From Rutidosis leptorrhynchoides (taxonomy: Eukaryota > Streptophyta > Magnoliopsida > Asterales > Asteraceae): a stretch of DNA of 64,000 bases. Below are positions 23,987 through 36,751 of the stretch, piece by piece. Both the position numbers and the translations under genes were made by a program. The stretch spans positions 206,121,001-206,185,000 of the forward strand of contig NC_092336.1 in assembly GCF_046630445.1 (NCBI RefSeq), given 5' to 3'. Below the pieces are notes generated by a model that had not been told where the DNA came from, did not search any database, and saw only the letters and a list, made by a program, of their open reading frames with translations. Within the stretch, counting starts at the first letter, position 1; each line of letters starts with the position of its first letter.

Positions 23987-26900
23987 TTACATTTCTGCTA
24001 GGCCGCATGAGGAACGACACCAAATAAACTTGTCACAGTTGATCGACTTTGTTAGAAAATCAGCCACATTGTTGTCAGTATGAATTTTCTGCACATCCAC
24101 GATTCCTTCTTCCACTTTCTGACGAATGAAGTGATATTGAACTCGTATATGCTTTGTCTTTGAATGAAATGCTGGATTCCTTGCAAGATGCAAGGCACTC
24201 TGGTTGTCACAAAATAGAGTGATATTCTCTTGTTTGTATCCGAGTTCCTCCAACAACATCTTTAACCATACTGCCTCTTTAGCAGCATGAGTAGCTGCTA
24301 CATATTCTGCCTCTGTTGTTGACGTGGCCACAACTGACTGCAGTTTTGAAACCCAGCTTACTGTTCCACCACAAAGTGTGAAAACATATGCAGTGGTAGA
24401 TTTATTGTTATCAATATCTCCTGCATAATCTGAATCAACATACCCTTTGACAATAAATTCTCGTTCCCCGTAACATAATGCAACATCTAAGGTTCCCTTG
24501 ATGTATCTTAGGATCCTCTTGACCGCATCCCAATGCTCTCTACCAGGGTTCGCCATGTACCGACTAACTACTCCCACTGCATGTGCAATGTCTGGTCTTG
24601 TACATATCATTGCGAACATTAAACTTCCCACTGCTGATGCATACGGTACTCGAGACATCTTCTTCCTCTCGTCTTCACTGCTAGGACTCATAACGGAGGA
24701 TAACTTGAGATTAGTAGGAAGCGGGGTTGAGATTGGCTTACTATCTTGCATATTGAAACGCTGCAAGATTTTTCTCAAATAATTCTTTTGAGAAAGCCAA
24801 ATCTTCCTATTATCTATATCTCGGTGAATTTGCATCCCTAGAATCTTGTTTGCAGCACCCAAGTCGTTCGTTTCAAACTCCCTAGCTAATTGAGCCTTCA
24901 ACTTATTTATACGATCTTTGTTGGGACCTGCAACCAACATGTGGTCTACATATAACAGCAAAATGACAAAATCATTGTCTCCAAACCTCTTGAAATATGC
25001 ACAAGGGTCTGCATGAAGTCTGTTATATTTAAGGCTCATTATGAAAGAACCAAATCTCTTGTACCAACATCTCGGTGCCTGTTTGAGACCATACAGAGAT
25101 TTCTTTAACCTGCAAACCAAGTTCTCTTGTAGTTCAAAACCTTCTGGTTGAAGCATATAAATTTCTTCTTCAAGGTTTCCATGAAGAAATGCAGTTTTCA
25201 CATCTAGCTGCTCTAGATGCAAATCAAATGTAGCACACATCGCTAGAACTACTCGAATTGTTGTAAGTCGAACCACGGGGGCGAATATTTCATTAAAGTC
25301 TGTTCCTTCTTTCTGAGCATATCCTTTTACCACCAGTCTTGCACGATACCGCTCCACTTGATCATCGCCATTTCGCTTGATCTTATACACCCATTTATTT
25401 CCAATAGGTTTTCTACCTTTCGGCAATGGCACAAGTTCCCATGTTTTATTTTTATGAAGAGCTTCAATTTCTTCCTGCATAGCTGTCATCCATTGAGATG
25501 CATCTGAATGATTTAGTGCCTCGTGAAGAGTTGTTGGCTCTCCTTCCTCTGTTAGAAGACAATATGCAACATTGCTTTCCATAATATAATCTGAGTGCCA
25601 CCCTGGACGTTTCCTTTCCCGATTAGAAATACGTGTCGCTGGAGCTTCATCAACGACTACTTTATTTTCATCGTGCTCTGGTACTGCTTCAGAAGAATCT
25701 TTATGAAATTTGTTACCCACCTGTATCGGTATAGTTTCTTTTGAAGTGTTAACATCTTCAAGATCTTTGTCTTCTGTAAAGACAACATCTCTGCTGATGA
25801 CAACTTTGTGGGCAGTGGGGTCCCACAAGCGATACCCCTTAACTCCATCAGCATACCCCAAGAACAAACACTTTCTGGACTTTGGATCCAACTTTGTCGT
25901 TTCTTGAGAATTGTACATTGCGTACACAGGACTTCCAAATATATGAAGGTCAGAATAATCAACTAGTTTTCCAGTCCACATCTCCATCGGCGATTTCAAC
26001 TCAATTGCAGTTGATGGTGACCGATTTATCACTTAATAGGCAGTACTTACTGCTTCTGTCCAGAATGATTTCCCCAAGCTTGCAGTTGCCAACATCGCCC
26101 TTGTTCTATCTAATAAGGTTCTGTTCATCCGCTCTGCCACTCCATTTTGTTGAGGAGTGTATGCCGTCGTGAACTGCCTTTTGATACCTTCTTGTTTGCA
26201 GAACTTACCAAATTCATCACCAGTGTATTCTCCTCCATTATCAGTCCTTAAACACTTGATCTTTTTACCAGATTCAAGTTCAACCCGCGCTTTGTAAACT
26301 TTGAAAACTTCAAACACATCCGCCTTTCTCTTGATTGGGTACACCCAACATCTCCTAGTGTAATCATCAATAAATGATACAAAATACTTTGCTCCTCCTA
26401 GGGATTGAACTGATGCTTGCCACACATCAGAGTGAACCAATTCTACAATCAATTTACTTCTAGAATTTGATGTCTTAAACTTCAGGCGATTCTGCTTGCT
26501 GATTACACAATGCTCACAGAAAGGTAGCGATACCTTTGTAAGACCAGGAATAAGATTTCTTTCAACAAGAATCTTCATACCTTGCTCAGACATGTGTCCA
26601 AGCTTTTGATGCCATGTCATAGCAACTTTATCACTCGAACTATTCGAAGCAACAGATGCTTCCGATTCCTGTACCGTCTCGCCTTTCAGAATATATAAAT
26701 TAGCACCCACCTTTTCTCCTTTCATAAGTACAACCGCGCCTTTCTTGATTATCATGATCTTCTCATGTATCACCATCTTACAACCAAGATCATCCAATTG
26801 TCCTAAAGACAATAAGTTCTTCTTCAAACCCTCCACGTGTCGTACACCTTGAATAGTACGAACTGTACCATCATGCATCTTCAGAATGATATCTCCAATT

Positions 26901-27865
26901 CCAATGATCTTTAGTTCATGATCATTGCAACTGTATACAGATCCTCCTGAGATACGTTCATATTGTTTGAACCATTCTCTTCTAGGGGTCATGTGAAAAG
27001 TAGCTCCCGAGTCAAATAACCAGACATCAACAAATGTCTTTCTGCCTTCATTTGCTACCACTGCCTCACTAACCAAAGCAGTCCCATCATCTGAAGTGCT
27101 TGCAATATTTCCTTGAGGATTTGAGTTATTTAAACTCCGACAATCCTTCTTCAGGTGACCTTTCTTGCCATAATTGTAGCATGTATAGGTCTTCTTCTTT
27201 TTAGACTTCAGTTTACCATGATTGTGACTCCCACTTGGGCCACGTTCCGTTGATCTCCCTCCTGAAACCACCAAGGCCTCCACTTGTCATGAACCGGCCT
27301 GTCTGTCTTCCTTATTATTGCGCCAATTTTCTTCTTCTAGAACAGCAGCTGCAACATCATCATAGACTAAATATTCCGTGAGAATATTATTGGTTAGGTT
27401 GATAATGAGTTGATCATACGAGTCAGGTAGACTCTGAAGTAGAATTTCAGCACGTTCTTGTAACTCTATATTGCAACTCAATGAAGCGAGTTGAGAAAAT
27501 AGAGTATTTAAGCTATTAATGTGCTCATTCACTGAAGTGGATTCACTCATGCGTAAAGCATATAGCTTCCTTTTTAGGAATATCTTGTTGTGGAGTGATT
27601 TGGTCTCGTACAATTTTACGAGGTGATCCCAAATCTCTTTCGCCGTCTTCTTTTCATCAATGCTAGACAAAACGCCATCTGCTAATGCCAGATGAAGATT
27701 TGCGATAGCCTGACCGTCCATCTCTTCCCATTTTTCATCAGTCTCGGATGACCGTCCACTGATTGCCGCCAAACACTTATCCTTTCTCAGGATAGCTTTC
27801 ATCTTTAATTTCCATAACGAGAAATTACTCCCGTTAAACTTTTCAATTTCAAATTTCGTAGACAT
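23987..27865 (-). pseudogene. copia gag-pol, full length with two stops and lost catalytic residues
   Basis: One frame runs from ATG at 27865 to the stop at 23987, broken by TGA at 27287-27289 and TAA at 26033-26035. Domains: UBN2-type gag starting MSTKFEIEKFNGSNF, zinc knuckle, protease (WLFDSGATFHM), integrase with the zinc region and D,D,E core (VHSDVW, TDNGGEY, NGVAERMNRT), reverse transcriptase (LDVKTAFLHGNLEEEIYM) and RNase H (TEAEYVAATHAAKEAVWL). Order integrase before RT defines copia. The zinc knuckle reads CYNYGKKGH, losing its second Cys. The RT box reads YVDHML instead of YVDDML, losing a catalytic Asp. Length is close to normal for Tnt1-like elements. Confidence 0.93.
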
Positions 27866-27989
27866 TGCTATAATTACAATCTTCTTTTTGACAACACTAT
27901 TTTCGAGAAATAGTACTTGAAAACTTATATCGAGTGAAAATAATCTTACTTAGATAAGTAGATTAATACACACTAGATATAAGAACCTA

Positions 27990-28002
27990 GCTCTTGATAC
28001 CA
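27990..28002 (-). promoter_or_regulatory. Primer binding site of the copia element
   Basis: On the minus strand TGGTATCAAGAGC lies two bases inside the 5' LTR. It complements the 3' end of initiator tRNA-Met with one extra base. Confidence 0.75.
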
Positions 28003-28004
28003 CT

Positions 28005-28498
28005 TGTAGAGAAAAGCGACATCGAATTATAGCAAACCGCTAGTAATATTTGAAATAAAAATAATAAAGGAACACCAAGATTTAACGTGGAAAACCCCAA
28101 TAGGGTAAAAACCACGGGCAAGGAAAGAAACGTTTCACTAATAAGAATAATAGGAATTACACTTCTCACTAATTACAAGGATAATCACCAATCTTTATAT
28201 CTCTTGTGATTAGGAGATTAACACTCACTAACTCTCTATAGACTCTTTTAGTATACAAGAACACTTGTGATTTTGGGATGTATAAATGAGCATGTATGAT
28301 GCTCTATTTATACTACTTGAAAATGAAGAAGTTGTGTACAATTTGACCACCATATGCTAGTTGTAATCAAGTTGTCATATATATGGTAGTTGTAATCAAA
28401 TTGACAACTATATGAAAGTTGTAAACAACTTGACAACCATATGAAAGTTGTGATCAAATTGAATTTTTCATGCTATCTTCTAGATTATTAATTCAACA
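28005..28498 (-). repeat. 5' LTR of the copia element
   Basis: Same ends as the partner at 23421-23913. On the minus strand this LTR would supply the promoter; no clear TATA box was singled out. Confidence 0.92.
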
Positions 28499-29063
28499 TT
28501 TAACACCCTCGCCGGGTAAGAGGTCCAGGGTTCGAACATGGCTTCTGAATGACCAAATTAAACATGGACTGAAATAGGCTCCATTGAGGTCAGCCAAAAG
28601 GGAAGGTTTTACCGACCCGATCCGGGACTAAGGTCCAGCCCGCCTGCCCCTTGGGATGATTTAAGGGTTCGGATCCCTGTGATCGTGGTTCGGGTTTCCT
28701 GCCCGAACGTGTGTGTGTGCAAATGATGACTAGACTTCGGTCCGGACTGATGCAATCTTGCCGTTCAAAAAAAAAATATACATATCTCAATCAATATTAT
28801 AACTAAATCATACTATAAAATAGGTCATAACATCATTTCACAAGTCCACAACGTAACTCCATTCACTATTGTCAAACAAGTACGTGAAAAACGGGACACA
28901 CACACCAATACCTATTTTCCCGCCCCAAAAACAGTTTGATCCATCTTCTTAAAAGTTAATCATTGAAAAGTACTCTTCAATACGATTCCAACGATATTTG
29001 ATTCATCAAAAACGAAGTTACTGTTTGAAAGTTATGACCAAAACAAATTTCTCAAATTGCTGA

Positions 29064-29271
29064 AAAGACACACTACCCAACTCGGTAGTGTGTGTCATAG
29101 ACACTCGACCGAGTGTGTAGACACACGGCCGAATGGGTAGAGACACTCGACCGACTGTCTTTTCAAAAGGCATACTACCGAGTGTGTAGACACACGGCCC
29201 ACTTCAAAAGACACTGGACCGAGTGTGTACACACACGGCCCACTTCGAAAAGACACTCGACCGAGTGTGTT
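29064..29271 (-). repeat. Hairpin-rich tandem repeats in the E3 3' LTR
   Basis: Imperfect units of 30-45 bp contain CACTCG-AC-CGAGTG (self-complementary) alternating with ACACACGGCC. The array opens with a CACACTACC/GGTAGTGTG stem-loop. The partner LTR carries the same array at 47845-48053. Confidence 0.85.
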
Positions 29272-29962
29272 CTTGAGCTGCTGAAAATTGGAAAAGTGAC
29301 GGGTTTGAGCCAAAAATCACCAAATCTCGACCATATACTCGTTTTAAACCTCAAAACTCATCACATCTTGTTTATAAAACCTTTTGGGACATAAACCCAC
29401 AAACATTACATCAAAACAACAACAAATTAAGCAATTTTGACCCAAAATCAAACTTTTGTAAAACCTAGCACAAAAACTCCATTTTTACACTAATTCAAAC
29501 ATGAAAACACATGATTCTTACCTTGTTTGAATCAGTAAAATACAAAGAATCAATTTCTAACACAAATTAGACTTTAAATCAAGATTTGGAGAATTAGGGT
29601 TCAAGAGGGAGATGAAGTTAGGTACGGGAGTGATTTTGGGAATTTTCTAGAGAGAGAAGAACATGGGAGAAATAAAGCAGCCTATACACTTATTTGGGGT
29701 TAAAACCCCATACCCCACAACACACGGGTATTTATTAGTTATCTAAAATCTTTCGTACCTAGTTAGGCGGCCCTAACGGAGTCTAAATTAAATAAACAAA
29801 CCTGTTCTGTGACCCTTGTCACAAACTGGTCTTAACTAAATAATAAAATAATACTATTCACATAATTAAAATAAAAACATATAAAACACATAATAAAATC
29901 CTAAGGGCAAAATAGTCCACTTACAACTAGTCCAGGTTTCAGTCTGTTATAAATCCACCCCC

Positions 29963-32900
29963 TTAAAGAGATTCCGTCCTCGGAATCTGGTCTTGGTCAA
30001 ACAAACGAGGGTAACGGGTTCTCATCAACTCTTCTGTTTCCCACGTAAGGTTAGAACCCAAATCGGGTTTCCACTCAATCAATACCATCGGTATCTCTTT
30101 CTTTCTCAACTTAGTCACCTTTCGGTCAACTACACGGATCGGCTCTTCCACTAATTTCTTATTCAAATCGACCCTTAAATCTTCTAAAGGAAGAAGTTGC
30201 GTTTCATCGTCAACTTTACACTTACGAAGATAACACACGTTGAATGTATTATGAATACCGGCTAACTCTGGCTGAAGATATAACACCACAGTCTGATCAT
30301 TCAACACTTCACTGATCGAAAACGGACCAATAAATCTCGGTGCTAACTTACCACGTTTACCGAATCTGATAACCCATTTCCACGACAAAACTTTTAGATA
30401 CACTCGTTCACCCACATTAAAGGTTACTGGACGTCTACGCGGATCAGCATACATTTTCTGCCTATCTCTAGCGGCTTTCAACTTTTCTCTCGCAATTGCA
30501 ACTTTTTCGGCTGTCATTTGAACAATTTCGGGACCTGTAAACTGTTTCTCCCCGGCTTCTAACCAACAAGTCGGAGTTTTGCAATGACGACCGTATAACA
30601 TTTCATAGGGCGGAATCTCTATACTCGAATGATATGAATTATTATACGCGAATTCGACCAACGGTAAATGTATATCCCACGAGCTACCGTATTCTAACAC
30701 ACAAGCCCTTAATATATCCTCCAAAGTCTGTATCGTTCTTTCACCCTGACCGTCTGTCTGAGGATGATAAGTTGTACTTAAATTCACACGTGTACCCAGA
30801 TTCTGTTGAAGACTATTCCAAAAATTTGAGACAAATCTGGAATCTCTGTCTGAAAGGATCGATAATGGCACACCATGTCGACTAACTATCTCTTTCATAT
30901 ACAATTCGGCTAACTCACTTAACGAAGCTGTTTCACGAGTAGCAAGAAAATGATCACTTTTAGTTAGATGATCCACTATTACCCAAATCATATCATGTCT
31001 TTTCTGAGTTCGAGGTAATTTGGTCACAAAATCCATCGTTATATGTTCCCATTTCCACTCTGGAATCTGTAACTGACGTAACAAACCATAAGGTTTCTGA
31101 TGTTCTGCCTTCACTTGAGCACAAATATGACACTTTTTGACATATCGAGCGATATATGTTTTCATTATCGGCCACCAATACACTGTTTTCAAATCATGAT
31201 ACATTTTATTGCTGCCTGGATGGACTGTTAATCTGGATTTATGCGCTTCTGTGAAGATTAATTCCCTCAAGTCTCCGAGCATAGGCACCCAAACACGGTC
31301 ATGAAAGGTTTTAAGTCCACGTGAGTAATTGGCTAGGTCAAATTTTCGTTTAGTCATAAGTTCAGATTTAACATGTTCATCTTCCAAAGCGACGGCTTGA
31401 ACAGTTTTCAATTGGTCAATCAAATCTGAAGTTATACTCAAACGCAGGAATTTAACATTCTCACTAGACTTTTTGTGACTTAAAACATCTGCAACCACAT
31501 TTGCCTTACCCGGATGGTATTTAATTTCACAATCATAATCTTTGATCAACTCTTGCCATCGTCTCTGACGCATATTCAATTTTTTCTGTGAGAAGATATA
31601 CTGAAAACTCTTATGTTCTGTACATATAACACAATGAGTTCCATACAAATAGTGTCTCCAAAGTTTCAAAGCAAACAATACTGCAGCCATTTCAATATCA
31701 TGCACTGGATAGTTCTTCTCATGAACTTTCAATTGTCGCGAGGCGTAAGCGATTACTTTATCTCTTTGCATTAATACACAACCCAACCCAGCAAATGACG
31801 CATCACAGTATACCACGAAGTCATCTGAACCTTCTGGTAAAGCTAATACTGGTGCCTGAGACAGTAGCTATTTCAAAATCTGAAAAGCCTTTTCCTGTTC
31901 ATCAGTCCATCGAAAGGCTACATCTTTACGAGTCAACTTAGTCAACGGACCTGCTATTTTAGAAAAATCTTTGATAAACCTGCGATAATAACCAGCCAAT
32001 CCCAGAAAACTCTTAATCTCAGTCGGAGTGTTCAGAGAATTCCAGTTCATTACCGCTTCTTTCTTTATTGGATCAACCTTTATACCTTCGGCACAAATCA
32101 CATGACCCAAAAACTGCACTTCACGTAACCAAAATTCACATTTTGAAAATTTTGCAAATAGTTGCTCGCGTTTCAACAAGTTCAAAACCTGTCTCAGATG
32201 TTCAGCATGTTCACTCTCTGTCTTTGAATACACTAGTATATCATCTATAAACACGATCACAAACTTATCTAAGAATGGACGACACACTCTATTCATTAGA
32301 TCCATGAAGACTGCTGGCGCATTCGTCAACCCAAACTGCATGACAAGAAATTCATAATGACCATACCTTGTTCTGAACGCTGTTTTCGGTATATCTGATT
32401 CAGCAACACGAACCTGATGATATCCGGATCATAAGTCTATCTTAGAAAAGAATGAAGCACCTGTAACTGATCGAATAAATCGTCTATTCGAGGTAAAGGA
32501 TACTTATTCTTCACTGTTCTTTTGTTCAATTCACGATAATCAATACACATATGCATTGACCCATCTTTCTTTTTAACAAACAATACCAGAGCACCCCACG
32601 GTGAAGAACTCTGTCGGATAAACCCACGATCTAATAACTCTTGAATCTGTGACATCATTTCACGGATTTCAGACGACGCTAATCGGTATGGAGCTTTTGC
32701 AACTGGAGTTGTTCCAGGAACCAACTCAATCTTATATTCGACTTCCCTTACCGACGGCAGACCTGGTAACTCATCAGGGAACACTTCAGGAAATTCTGAT
32801 TCTATCGGAATATCGGCCACTGTTTTCTTTTCTTTCTTCGTATCAATCACATATGCAAGAAATGATTCACAACCCTTTGCCATCGACTTTTTTGCTTTCA

Positions 32901-34653
32901 TCATGGTTATCAATGGAAAATTATACCCGCCCCGCTCCCCTCGGGCCACAACACGGGTTCCATCGGTCGAACGAAAGGTAATCATCTTCCTATCACACTT
33001 AATATTAGCCCTAAGCGAGCTCAGCCAATTCATTCCTAATACTACATCAAAGCTAGGAATAAGTAACACTAAACAAGTCACCGGGAAAGACTTCCCTTCG
33101 ATCTCTATACAAACCCCAGACACATATGTTGTGACGAGTGTGGTCTTACCATCGGCTACTTCTACACTAACCGGCTTGGGTAATACAGTAGCTGGTAAAT
33201 TCAACTTAGCACATAAATCTAGGGACATAAAACACCTATTGGCACCATAATCAAACAATACGCGAGCAGGTATTGAGTTGATTAGAAACATACCGGTGAT
33301 CACTTCGTCAGTTGCAGTAGCTATCTCAACTGACATCTAAAAATCCCTGGCCTCTGCTGATGGAGGGTTCTTCCTCTTCTGCCCACTCGAGGCAGTAGAC
33401 CCTCCGGCTGATTCCGAACGCACACCTGACCTCGCCCCGGAATTAACACTCTTGGATGGACAACTTGTTGCACGATGCCCAGATTGATGACAATTCCAGC
33501 ACACACTACTTGGGAATGAGCAAGCTTGTGAATCGTGCCCAATTACACCACATCTTATACACCGCCTAGTCGCATCTGAACACTGACCATTATGTGAAGA
33601 TTTACAATTGCGGCACCAATCCCCTCTACCATATCCAGACCCAGAACTACTCTGACCACTTTTACCCTTTGATCTAAACCCGCCTGACTTCTTGGACTTA
33701 GATTCTGATTGACTAGATGCCTGTCCACCCTGATTTACCACATTGCCAAACATCCTACTTCTAGCTGCCTTAACATCACTTTCCACCATCTTGGCTAGCA
33801 CAACAGCTTGAGACAACGATGTAGCTGTTCTAACAAAAGTTCGGTACTCTGGCATAATGATATTTACAAAATGCTGGATACGAGATGCTTCGTCTGGCAC
33901 CCACTGTTGTACAAACCTCAGTTTATCCATATAATTCTCTACTACCTCATCGATCGTCATTTGAGGTGTCATCTTCATTTCAAGAAACTCGGTCTTGATT
34001 CAATTCATATCAAACGGATTACAATACTGTTCACACACCTTCCCATGAAACTGCTCCCACGTGATCATACTCACTTGCTCCTTCGGTATACTGGAAATCA
34101 AAGAATCTCACCAAATCATAACCCTACCTTTCAACAGTCGACTATCATATGTTACTTTCAGCTCAGGTTCACACTGACACACTTCAAATACCCTTTCAAT
34201 TTCTCGCAACCAATTGAGAGTTACAGTTGGATCAGTACTTCCAGAAAACTCGGAGGGTTTGCAATCACGGAAGTTCTTATAAGTACACCTTTTAAGTGGT
34301 TGCATGTATGGTTGTTGAAACATTTGCATTTGATATGGGTTCATCATCATGGGATTTTGGTAAGTAAAAGCGTTTTGCAGTGGCATATAGTATTGGTTAG
34401 GTATTTGGTTCTGAAACTGATTCTGGTGCACATTAGGTATTGTTTGGGATTGCGCGGTTGGGAATCCAGGTAGTGTATCATCATTTCCAGAATGCCTCAC
34501 CAATTCAAGCTCATTAATTTTGTCTTCAGCCTCTTTTAGCTTGCTTTCAAACTGAAGGATGTAACTATTCTGGTCATCATCCGACTCAACACCCTCTTCT
34601 GGTGCTCTAAATATTCTGGGGTTGGATGGGCCAGTTGCGTTTCTATCAGCCAT
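29963..34653 (-). pseudogene. gag-pol of E3, multiple nonsense and frameshift changes
   Basis: The likely start is the ATG at 34653 (MADRNATGPS). Gag is followed by Cys-rich knuckles CRNCKSSHNGQC, CIRCGVIGHDSQAC and CWNCHQSGHRATSC (33600-33440), then protease, RT, RNase H, integrase and a chromodomain ending near 29980. Stops lie near 34108, 34001, 33337, 32434 and 31865, and a frameshift is near 32455. Several stops sit where relatives have CGA or CAG. The protease motif is LFDYGAN rather than LFDSGAN, and the RNase H motif is TEHKS rather than TDHKS. RT retains FIDDILVYS. The integrase core (MDFVTKLP, HPQTDGQGER) is readable. This is the most decayed of the three gypsy polyproteins. Confidence 0.9.
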
Positions 34654-34820
34654 ACCTGTGCTACAAAACAGCTCACACAAAAGCTTAGTAGATATCAGTT
34701 AGTTCAATCACAACTAACACACACAAATCCTACATTCACTTAACCCCCATCCCATTAACATGTTTGACTAGTCACAAAGTTTGGAAACAATATACACGCA
34801 TGTACTTGCTGCCAAACCTA

Positions 34821-34833
34821 TGCTCTGATACCA
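34821..34833 (-). promoter_or_regulatory. Primer binding site of E3
   Basis: TGGTATCAGAGCA on the minus strand, three bases inside the 5' LTR; a perfect match to the 3' end of plant initiator tRNA-Met. Confidence 0.88.
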
Positions 34834-35545
34834 ACTTGTAACACCGACCGTTTTTTTTTATTTTAAAACACAGCGGAAGACTTTTATATTAAAATACATC
34901 ACAGCATAAATCCACATAATTAAGTTTAAGTTTACACGACGGTGTTACTCATTACAAAATACATGTTGCAAAAGTCCACATCAGAGTTCACACGTCAAAC
35001 ATATCTTCAACACTAGTACCCATCCAAACAAGCAGAACTTAAACCTGCAAGGGTGGAAATGTGGGGGATTAGCATAACGCTAAGTGAATGGAATCTATCT
35101 AACATATATCGCATAAGCACCACACATGTGAACTATATCACTAACATGTTAACAACCAACTAGCATACAACATAAAGACAATATGAGGATCGGCGGCTTG
35201 TACGAGCACACGACTCCTAGTTGATCGAGCTAGAGTCTACCGATAGTCCTTACTACACGATTCACAGCATAGTTATCCGGACGCAGGGGATGCGTCATTC
35301 AATACTATACTCCACAATCGGTAGTCCTTGGACCCAACCTCCCCAGGCTCGGTTGACCTCACACGAACTCTAACCTCCTCAGTCCCGGTTATGAGTCCCC
35401 AGCCTCCTCAGGCCCGGCTGGTGCCAAACACAATGCGCACATAATATCACATAATCACAATAAACATGTAATAAACTCACTAGCATGGCAACCAATATCT
35501 AAACATGACAATAACATTATATCAAAGCATGGTAATAGAATAAAT

Positions 35546-36676
35546 TGAAAGGACTCGTCCTAATCCATCCGGACAAAGTCCACATCGATTACAAACGATT
35601 CACAATAGTTGGTTACATCGCGAGGTACTTGACCTCTATATGATACATTTTACAAACATTGCATTCGTTTTGAAAAGACAAACTTCCTTACATCGAAAAT
35701 TGACGATATGCATACCATTTCATAGTATATCTAATTATAATTATCTTAATAATAATCTTGATGAACTCGACGACTCGAATGCAACGTCTTTTGAAATATG
35801 TCATGAATGACTCCAAGTAATATCTTTAAAGTGAGCAAATGCACAGCGGAAGATTTCTTTCATACCTGAGAATAAACATGCTTTAAAGTGTCAACCAAAA
35901 GGTTGGTGAGTTCATTAGTTTAACATAAATAATCATTTCCATCATTTTAATAGACCACAAGATTTTCATTTCTCATAAACATACGTCCCATACATAGAGA
36001 CAAAAATATCATTCATATGGATTGAACACCTGGTAACCGACATTCACAATATGCATATAAGAATATCCCCATCATTCCGGGATCCTCCTTCGGACATGAT
36101 ATAAATTTCGAAGTACTAAAGCATCCGGTACTTTGGATGGGGCTTGTTGGGCCCGATAGATCTATCTTTAGAGTTCGCGTCAATTAGGGTGTCTGTTCCC
36201 TAATTCTTAGATTACCAGACTTAATAAAAAGGGGCATATTCGATTTCGATAATTCAACCATAGAATGTAGTTTCACGTACTTGTGTCTATTTCGTAAAAC
36301 ATTTATAAAAATTGCGCTTGTATTCTCAGCCCAAAAATATAAAGGGTAAAAAGGCAAATGAAACTCACGCATATAAATATTGTAAAACAGTTAATAAAGT
36401 ATTTGCATGTATTCTCAGCCCAAAAACGTAAAGAGTAAAAAGGGTAAATGAAACTCACCTAATGTATTTTGTAGTAAAAATACATATAACGACATTAAAC
36501 AACTGAACAATGCAGGGTTGGCCTCGGATTCACGAACCTATATCAATTGTGTATTTATTAATACACATAATGTAAATCACAAAATTTCATTTATTAATAT
36601 GTATTATTTATATATTTATAGTTTTGTAGAATTTATTCTAAATTCCATTTTAAAACGTATACTTATATTATATCTT

Positions 36677-36751
<75 letters not shown>

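Larger units (their letters stand above)
23421..28498 (-). mobile_element. Ty1/copia element (Tnt1/Tork-like), complete ends
   Basis: This 5.08-kb element has LTRs of 493 and 494 bp and a TTTAA duplication (23416-23420 and 28499-28503). It has a primer site beside the 5' LTR and a polypurine tract CAAGTGGGAGAT next to the 3' LTR. By eye the two LTRs differ by six substitutions and one single-base indel, about 1.2%, so the insertion is fairly young. It is the latest of the three layers: E3, then SINE, then copia. Confidence 0.93.
23379..28775 (+). mobile_element. tRNA-derived SINE, split by a copia insertion
   Basis: SINE sequence is 23379-23420 plus 28504-28775 (about 315 bp). Its head has an A-box-like TTGCCTGAGTGG and a B-box-like GGTTCGAAC (about 28531), the pol III promoter pair of tRNA-derived SINEs. 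Its tail is A10 at 28767-28776. An 18-bp target duplication, ATATACATATCTCAATCA, flanks it (23361-23378 and 28776-28793), and the other E3 LTR shows the empty site. The copia sits between the A and B boxes, destroying the promoter. Confidence 0.85.
22512..29951 (-). repeat. 3' LTR of E3, split by SINE and copia
   Basis: LTR sequence occupies 22512-23378 and 28776-29951 (about 2.04 kb). On the plus strand it starts TGTAACACCTGCCG. Its other end reads CTGTTATA, a one-base change from the CTGTTACA of the partner LTR. The matching LTR at the upper end has the uninterrupted junction around 47560-47585, proving the insertion point. It includes three CCTCCTCAGG-type short repeats near 23020-23105. 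Confidence 0.9.

Noticed and set aside
29095..29313. 72-codon minus frame with repeated PFGRVSTHSVECL-type peptide (also 47878-48138)
   Set aside because: Translation of the hairpin tandem repeats in the E3 LTRs, with no other coding support.
36184..36372. 62-codon minus frame repeated at 44236-44424
   Set aside because: LTR duplication explains the identity; a related non-coding segment occurs in the E1 LTR.
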